Assembly (NCBI GenBank): GCA_903865745.1
Contig: CAIPKV010000060.1
Span: 1-64,000, forward strand
Direction of reading: 5' to 3'
DNA: 64,000 nt
Source: an uncultured Verrucomicrobia subdivision 3 bacterium
Lineage (GTDB): Bacteria > Verrucomicrobiota > Verrucomicrobiia > Limisphaerales > UBA11358
Of this stretch, positions 58,221-64,000 are shown piece by piece (positions within the stretch are counted from its first letter, which is position 1; each line of letters begins with the position of its first letter). Below the pieces are notes generated by a model. That model saw only the letters and a list, made by a program, of their open reading frames with translations, was not told where the DNA came from and made no database searches. The translations under genes and the position numbers were made by a program.

Positions 58221-59624
58221 ATGCTCCAACGCGACCGCCTCATCCGGACCCAAGTTCAGCAGTTCGCCGACGCGAGCCTGTTTGCCATGAGTTTTTGGTT
58301 GGCATATTGCCTCCGTGCTATGCCGTTTTTTTCCGAATCTCTCGGCCTCGACACCATCCAACCGGAGGCGTTCGCAGAAGTTGTATGGCTTTACTTTGCA
58401 CTGGTGCCAGCCGCACCCCTCGTGCTGGAGTCGCAGGGCTTTTACAACCGCCCAGTTATCAGCCGGCGCCCAGTAATTTTCTGGCCGCTGCTAAAATCTT
58501 GCTTCATTGTGACCATCGGGTTGGTATTGCTGGTGTTCCTATTTAAAAAATCTGAGTTCGCACCGCGCGGCGTAATGGTGCTATTTGGCATCATTAGTTT
58601 TATTTTAGTCTGGCTCAAGGAAGAAGCCGTCGCGATCGCCATGCGCAGCCGTTTGGCCAAAGCCCAGTACCACCGTCGCGTTATCCTTGCCGGAACCCCG
58701 GCAGAAACGGCGAAACTCCATCGTGAAATCAACGCCCACACCGGCGAAGGCATCGAGGTTGTAGCTGAATATAGTTTGTCGGGTGCCCCGGTACAGGAAC
58801 TTATTGATCTGCTGCACACGCATTCCGTCAGCGGTGTCTTCGTTACCGCCCGGCACGCCCAACTCGAGCGGGTTGAGGCCGTTCTCCGACTGTGCGAGGT
58901 CGAGGGCGTTGAAGCGTGGTTGGTCGCGGATTTTTTTGCGACACAAATTGCGCGCGCCAGCTTTGACGAAATGTTTGGGCATCCGCTGCTGGTATTTCGC
59001 ACCACGCCGGAAACCTCGTGGCAGGTTATCGCCAAGATGTTGCTGGATTTTTTTGGGGCACTAGCACTGGTGGTAGTTACGTCGCCGCTACTACTGGCCA
59101 CTGCCTTGCTGGTGAAGCTCACCTCCCCCGGCCCAGTATTGTTTCGCCAGCAGCGCTCCGGGGTCAACGGTGCTCCGTTTGAGATTCTCAAATTCCGCAC
59201 CATGGACACGAATGCCGAGCAGTTACAACACGAGCTGGCCGCGATGAATGAGATGTCCGGCCCTGTTTTCAAGGTTACTAACGATCCCCGCATCACCCGC
59301 TTTGGCAAGTGGCTCCGCAAATGGAGCCTGGACGAATTGCCTCAACTGTTTAATGTGCTGCGCGGAGAAATGAGCCTCGTCGGCCCGCGCCCATTACCCG
59401 TTAATGAAGTCAGACGGTTCAGCGACTTGGCGCACCGCCGCCGCTTGAGCGTCAAACCCGGCTTGACATGCCTTTGGCAGGTCAAGGGGCGTAACCAGAT
59501 TTCCGACTTCAAGGAATGGGTCCGCTTAGATCTCGAATACATAGACAACTGGTCTTTCTGGCTTGACCTGCAAATCCTACTGCTTACGCCCGCCGCCGTG
59601 ATACGGGGCACCGGAGCAAAATAA
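58221..59624 (+). CDS. Exopolysaccharide polyprenyl glycosylphosphotransferase (undecaprenyl-phosphate sugar transferase)
   Basis: VLFRQQRSGVNGAPFEILKFRTMDTNAEQ; FKVTNDPRITRFGKWLRKWSLDELPQLFNVLRGEMSLVGPRPLPVNEV; N-terminal TMs and CoA-binding-like domain. Confidence 0.95.
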   Translation: MLQRDRLIRTQVQQFADASLFAMSFWLAYCLRAMPFFSESLGLDTIQPEAFAEVVWLYFALVPAAPLVLESQGFYNRPVISRRPVIFWPLLKSCFIVTIGLVLLVFLFKKSEFAPRGVMVLFGIISFILVWLKEEAVAIAMRSRLAKAQYHRRVILAGTPAETAKLHREINAHTGEGIEVVAEYSLSGAPVQELIDLLHTHSVSGVFVTARHAQLERVEAVLRLCEVEGVEAWLVADFFATQIARASFDEMFGHPLLVFRTTPETSWQVIAKMLLDFFGALALVVVTSPLLLATALLVKLTSPGPVLFRQQRSGVNGAPFEILKFRTMDTNAEQLQHELAAMNEMSGPVFKVTNDPRITRFGKWLRKWSLDELPQLFNVLRGEMSLVGPRPLPVNEVRRFSDLAHRRRLSVKPGLTCLWQVKGRNQISDFKEWVRLDLEYIDNWSFWLDLQILLLTPAAVIRGTGAK

Positions 59625-59644
59625 TGATTAACCAATAATCCTAT

Positions 59645-60589
59645 ATGAATAAAAAACAACCTACTTCCGTCGTAACTGGCGCGGCCGGCTTTCTTGGTTC
59701 GCATCTCACTGACCTGTTGCTGTCACGGGGCCACAAAGTCATCGGCCTCGATAATTTTGTTACTGGCTCGGTGGACAACATCTCCCACCTCGGCGGCAAC
59801 AAAAACTTCAAGTTCATCCAGCAGGACGTCACGGAATTCATTTTCCTCGACTGCCCGGTGGACTATGTCTGGCATTTTGCCTCGCCGGCCAGCCCGATTG
59901 ACTACCTGAAAATTCCTATTCAAACACTGAAGGTAAGCTCGCTTGGCACACATAAGGCGCTCGGTCTGGCGAAAAACAAGGGCGCGCGCTTCCTCATCGC
60001 CTCCACTTCCGAAATTTACGGCGACCCGCTCGTCCATCCACAGACCGAGGAATACTGGGGTAACGTCAGTACCATTGGTCCGCGCGGCTGCTACGACGAG
60101 GCCAAGCGCTTCGCCGAGGCGATGACGATGGCCTATCACCGTGAGCACAAGGTGGAAACGCGTATCGTCCGGATTTTCAATACCTACGGTCCGCGCATGC
60201 GGATCAACGATGGTCGCGTCGTCCCTGCCTTTGTCAGTCAGGCCATCACCAACAAACCCATCACGATTTTCGGCCTGGGCACGCAGACCCGAAGTTTTTG
60301 TTATTATGCCGACCTGATCGAAGGCATTTATCGCCTGATGATGAGCAACTACGATTTGCCCGTGAACATTGGCAACCCGACGGAGATGACCATGCTCCAG
60401 TTCGCCGAGCAGATTATTAAGGCCACGAAATCTAAAAGCAAAATCGTCTTCCGGCCGCTGCCCCAGGACGATCCCAAGCAGCGCAAGCCGGACATCACCA
60501 AGGCCAAAAAACTTTTGAAATGGGAGCCGAAGGTGAAGCTTGCCGATGGTTTGACGGACACCATCGCGTATTTCCGCACGAAAGTCTGA
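59645..60589 (+). CDS. UDP-glucuronate decarboxylase-like SDR (NAD-dependent epimerase/dehydratase)
   Basis: [105 protein letters not shown]. Confidence 0.93.
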   Translation: MNKKQPTSVVTGAAGFLGSHLTDLLLSRGHKVIGLDNFVTGSVDNISHLGGNKNFKFIQQDVTEFIFLDCPVDYVWHFASPASPIDYLKIPIQTLKVSSLGTHKALGLAKNKGARFLIASTSEIYGDPLVHPQTEEYWGNVSTIGPRGCYDEAKRFAEAMTMAYHREHKVETRIVRIFNTYGPRMRINDGRVVPAFVSQAITNKPITIFGLGTQTRSFCYYADLIEGIYRLMMSNYDLPVNIGNPTEMTMLQFAEQIIKATKSKSKIVFRPLPQDDPKQRKPDITKAKKLLKWEPKVKLADGLTDTIAYFRTKV

Positions 60590-60596
60590 AACGACC

Positions 60597-60648
60597 TCTG
60601 ATTTAAGATATACGATTTACGCGGTCTCTGATTTACGGCATCGTAAAT
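60597..60648. other. Short direct plus inverted repeat in the gap before folP
   Basis: TCTGATTTA twice, 30 bp apart; inverted ATTTACG-gcat-CGTAAAT (60631-60648). Confidence 0.45.
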
Positions 60649-60652
60649 TAGT

Positions 60653-61510
60653 TTGATGATTTTCACCGCGCGCCAGTTTCAATTTATTTTCCCTCGGCCC
60701 GCGCTCGTTATGGGCGTGGTCAACGTGACGCCCGACTCATTTTCCGACGGTGGGAGATTTCTGGAACCGAATGCAGCGGTTGCGCACGCGCTGGCGCTGG
60801 TCTCGCAGGGTGCTGAAATCCTCGATCTGGGCGGTGAGTCCACGCGGCCCGGTGCGGCCACTGTCGGCGAGGAAGAAGAATTACGCCGCGTGATTCCGGT
60901 CATTGAAAAGCTCGCGCCGCAGGTCAAGGTTCCCATTTCAATTGATACCATGAAGCCCGCCGTGGCGCGCGCCGCGCTGGACGCCGGCGCGAGCATCGTC
61001 AATGACATCGCTGCCACCACCCGCACAGACTTTATGATGGGGCAAATTGTCGCCGAGAGCCGCGCCGGTTATATTATGATGCATACACAGGGTCTGCCGC
61101 CGACGATGCAGGCGCAGCCGACCTACCACGATGTCGTGGGCGACATCAGTGGAATATTTTCTGAGCGGCTCAATCTGCTGCTAAACGAGGCCGGCGTGCT
61201 GCTGGAACAGGTGGTGATCGACCCTGGCATTGGCTTCGGCAAGTCCCTGGAACACAATTTAACTTTGCTCGCCGGCTTAAAAACCTTTAACAAATGGCGG
61301 CGACCGCTGCTCGTTGGTGTCTCGCGCAAGTCGTTCATGGGGAAATTGCTTGGCGCGGAGGTGTTTGATCGGCTACCCGCGTCGCTCGCTTGCGCCGCGT
61401 TAGCGGTCGGAGAAGGCGTGAACATCATCCGCACACACGACGTCGCAGAAACGGTGCAGGCAGTGCGGATGGCGGAAGCAATTTATTCCCGCAGAAAAAA
61501 TGTGGACTGA
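60653..61510 (+). CDS. folP: Dihydropteroate synthase
   Basis: VMGVVNVTPDSFSDGGRFLEPNAAVAHALALVSQGAEILDLGGESTRPGAATV; VVIDPGIGFGKSLEHNLTLL; VGVSRKSFMGKLLG. Confidence 0.97.
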   Translation: MMIFTARQFQFIFPRPALVMGVVNVTPDSFSDGGRFLEPNAAVAHALALVSQGAEILDLGGESTRPGAATVGEEEELRRVIPVIEKLAPQVKVPISIDTMKPAVARAALDAGASIVNDIAATTRTDFMMGQIVAESRAGYIMMHTQGLPPTMQAQPTYHDVVGDISGIFSERLNLLLNEAGVLLEQVVIDPGIGFGKSLEHNLTLLAGLKTFNKWRRPLLVGVSRKSFMGKLLGAEVFDRLPASLACAALAVGEGVNIIRTHDVAETVQAVRMAEAIYSRRKNVD

Positions 61511-62369
61511 TTTAGAATCTGGTTGGCGACCCGCCGTGGAGATTTTCATCCTCGCGGTGCTAATCTATTTCATTTTCAAGTTCGTGCGCGGCACGCGCGG
61601 CTGGCCGGTCGTCATCGGCTTCGTCGTCGTGCTGCTCGCGCTAACGGCGGTGACGACCATCCTAGATCTGAAGGTGCTGCGCTGGATTCTCGGCAGTGCC
61701 TCCGTCTTCATCGCCTTGGGCGCCATGGTAATCTTTCAGCCGGAACTCCGCCGTATCCTCGGTGAATTGGGCAATCTACCGCTCTTCGCCAGCACGAGCG
61801 AGCAGCGCGAAAGCATTGAGGTTATCATCCAGACCGTCGAGCGTCTTGCCGACGTCAAGATTGGCGCGCTCATCGCCATTGAGCAGTCCATCCAGTTGCA
61901 AGAGGCCGTCGAGTCTGGCATCAAGGTGGACTGCGACGTGACTTCCGAGATGCTCGAGACAATTTTCTTCCCGAATAATGCCGTGCATGATGGCGGCGTC
62001 ATCATCAAGGGCGACCGCATCGCCTACGCCGCTTGTATTTTTCCGCTGTCGCAACGCACCGACTTGAACAAGTCGCTCGGCACGCGGCACCGCGCGGCCA
62101 TCGGTTTGAGCGAGGAGACCGATGCCGTCATTGTGATCGTGTCTGAGGAGAACGGCATGATTTCCCACGCCTACAAAGGCCAGCTCGTGCGCGGCGTGAC
62201 GTTGGAAGAACTGCGCGCGTTCCTGGTCTCCGTCATTTTGCGGCCAGCGCGGACCAACAACATCATCAAGTGGCTGCGCGCCTACTTTAGCGAAAGCCAC
62301 AAGCCCACCGGGCCGGCGGTCATTACGCGTCACGAGCCCCGTCCGGCGTCCAAACCCACTGGCAAATGA
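61500..62369 (+). CDS. cdaA: Diadenylate cyclase CdaA (DisA_N domain)
   Basis: N-terminal TMs; [109 protein letters not shown]. Confidence 0.97.
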   Translation: MWTDLESGWRPAVEIFILAVLIYFIFKFVRGTRGWPVVIGFVVVLLALTAVTTILDLKVLRWILGSASVFIALGAMVIFQPELRRILGELGNLPLFASTSEQRESIEVIIQTVERLADVKIGALIAIEQSIQLQEAVESGIKVDCDVTSEMLETIFFPNNAVHDGGVIIKGDRIAYAACIFPLSQRTDLNKSLGTRHRAAIGLSEETDAVIVIVSEENGMISHAYKGQLVRGVTLEELRAFLVSVILRPARTNNIIKWLRAYFSESHKPTGPAVITRHEPRPASKPTGK

Positions 62370-62791
62370 AATTTCTCTCCGCATTTCGTAGCTGGCTGGT
62401 CGAGGACATCGGCTGGAAAATCTTTTCGCTCCTGCTCGCCGTCGCCATCTGGCTGACCGTCCACAAAATCCTGCTCGAATCCGCCATGCCGGTTGAAAAC
62501 AGCGGCGGCAGCACGCTCACTTATGGCAATTTGCCGGTGCTCATTGTCGCGACAGCAGCGGATGTGCACCTCTACCGCGTCGTGCCGGAGAATGTCAAGG
62601 TTACCGTCACCGGTTCGCCCGAGGTCATCGCCACGCTGCAAGCCAACCAGATTCGTGCCACCGTAGATCTGACCGGCATAGACTCCGCGAAAGATTTGAA
62701 GCGCAGTGTGGACATCTCCGTGCCGGCGGGCGTAACGGTCGTGAGCGTCGAACCCGCCAAGGTCGGCATCATCGTGCCACCGTCGCCCTGA
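62366..62791 (+). CDS. YbbR-like (CdaR-type) domain protein
   Basis: ATGA overlap with cdaA; N-terminal [53 protein letters not shown]. Confidence 0.88.
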   Translation: MKFLSAFRSWLVEDIGWKIFSLLLAVAIWLTVHKILLESAMPVENSGGSTLTYGNLPVLIVATAADVHLYRVVPENVKVTVTGSPEVIATLQANQIRATVDLTGIDSAKDLKRSVDISVPAGVTVVSVEPAKVGIIVPPSP

Positions 62792-62805
62792 TCAAAAATA
62801 ATTTC

Positions 62806-64000
62806 ATGAGCCAGCCCAAAAAAATCTTCGGTACCGACGGCGTGCGTGGCACGGCCAATGTCGAGCCCGTCACCGCCGAGACCGCCCTCAAGCTCGGACG
62901 CGCCGCCGCCCACGTCTTCAAAAACCTGGAACGCCAGTCGCGCGGGCGCGGCAAGCACAAGATCGTCATCGGCAAGGACACGCGCCTCTCCGGCTACATG
63001 CTCGAGAACGCCATCTCGTCCGGCATTCTTTCGATGGGGGTGGATGTCGTCTTCATCGGGCCCCTGCCCACGCCGGGTGTGGCCTACGTCACGCGCAGTT
63101 TGCGGGCGGACGCCGGTATCGTCATCACCGCCTCGCACAATCCTTATACCGACAACGGCATCAAATTTTTCCGCGCCGACGGCTACAAGCTCGACGACAA
63201 GATTGAAGGCGAGATTGAAAACCTCGTGTTCACCGGCGCGATTGAAACCGTCCGGCCCAGTTCCGAGCAGATCGGCCGTGCCGTCCGCGTGGACGATGCG
63301 CTCGGCCGCTACATCGAGTTCGCCAAATCCAGTTTTCCCAAAGGTCTGACGCTCGAAGGCATGAAGATCGTCTTGGATTGCGGCCACGGCGCGGCCTACA
63401 AATCCACCCCCTGCGTCCTGCGCGAGCTGGGCGCGGAAGTCATCGTCTATGGCAGCGCGCCCGACGGCAAAAACATCAATGAGAACTGCGGCTCCATGCA
63501 CCCGGAACTCATGTGCCAGAAAGTCGTCGAGCACCGCGCGCACCTCGGCATCGCGCACGATGGCGACGCCGACCGCGTCCTGCTCTGCGACGAAACCGGC
63601 GCGCTGATTGATGGCGACGACATCATGGCCATCGCCGCACTGGAGATGCTCGCGGAAAAAACTTTGGCGAACAATACCCTCGTCGCGACCGTCATGAGCA
63701 ATGCCGGGCTCGAAGCCGCCATCACCAACGCGGGTGGCAAGATGCTGCGCACTGCCGTGGGCGACAAGAACGTGATTGATGAAATGCTGCGCGGCGGCTT
63801 CAACTTCGGCGGCGAGCAGAGCGGGCATTTGATCTTCCGCGATTACGGCACGACCGGCGACGGTTTGGTGGCCGCGCTGCAAATTCTCCGCATCCTCAAG
63901 GCCAAAAATCAGTTCCTCTCCCAACTGGCAAAATGTTGGACGCGCTTCCCACAATTGGTGACCAATGTGAAGGTGCGCGAGAAAAAGCCGTTTGCACAGC
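62806..64000 (+). CDS. glmM: Phosphoglucosamine mutase, 3' end beyond window
   Basis: Translation from 62806: [31 protein letters not shown]...[19 protein letters not shown]...[18 protein letters not shown]...[10 protein letters not shown]. Open to the window edge, so absent from the supplied ORF list. Confidence 0.96.
   Translation, partial: MSQPKKIFGTDGVRGTANVEPVTAETALKLGRAAAHVFKNLERQSRGRGKHKIVIGKDTRLSGYMLENAISSGILSMGVDVVFIGPLPTPGVAYVTRSLRADAGIVITASHNPYTDNGIKFFRADGYKLDDKIEGEIENLVFTGAIETVRPSSEQIGRAVRVDDALGRYIEFAKSSFPKGLTLEGMKIVLDCGHGAAYKSTPCVLRELGAEVIVYGSAPDGKNINENCGSMHPELMCQKVVEHRAHLGIAHDGDADRVLLCDETGALIDGDDIMAIAALEMLAEKTLANNTLVATVMSNAGLEAAITNAGGKMLRTAVGDKNVIDEMLRGGFNFGGEQSGHLIFRDYGTTGDGLVAALQILRILKAKNQFLSQLAKCWTRFPQLVTNVKVREKKPFAQ

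Noticed and set aside
58442-59320. 292-aa minus-strand ORF
   Set aside because: Antisense to a clearly recognisable sugar transferase gene; Ser/Thr/Arg-rich shadow composition.
62572-63954. 460-aa minus-strand ORF
   Set aside because: Shadow ORF antisense to cdaR and glmM in GC-rich DNA; low-complexity composition and no family resemblance.

Overview
This window looks like ordinary chromosomal DNA from a Verrucomicrobiota-like, Gram-negative bacterium. That taxonomic reading is an inference from gene content: lpxD, a TonB receptor, an exosortase with EPS genes, DUF4337 genes and Tat-exported Gfo/Idh proteins. I support about 50 protein-coding genes, tRNA-Tyr(GTA), tRNA-Leu(CAG), several inverted-repeat or REP-like elements, and a 3'-truncated glmM at the right edge. 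I see no CRISPR array, prophage, rRNA or recognisable defence island. The most unusual signal is non-coding. Five separate intergenic regions (about 2061-2354, 14304-14555, 30313-30608, 34220-34492 and 47301-47573) each carry a degenerate tandem array with the same 21-bp period. Each array has about 12-14 units (250-300 bp) and its own unrelated consensus. Unit sequence has diverged while spacing is kept almost perfectly. Some arrays have a dyad-symmetric unit core (TTCC-N4-GGAA; GTGCAAAA-N4-TTTTGCAC). This looks like a genome-wide class of helically phased (2 x 10.5 bp) elements that no standard feature type names. Other points of interest are a 1139-aa protein that may be a PPi-type PEP carboxykinase, in the same window as a CBS/DRTGG family II pyrophosphatase; an exosortase/EpsI/EPS locus; hypA-hypB without other hyp genes; and a folP-cdaA-cdaR-glmM operon.
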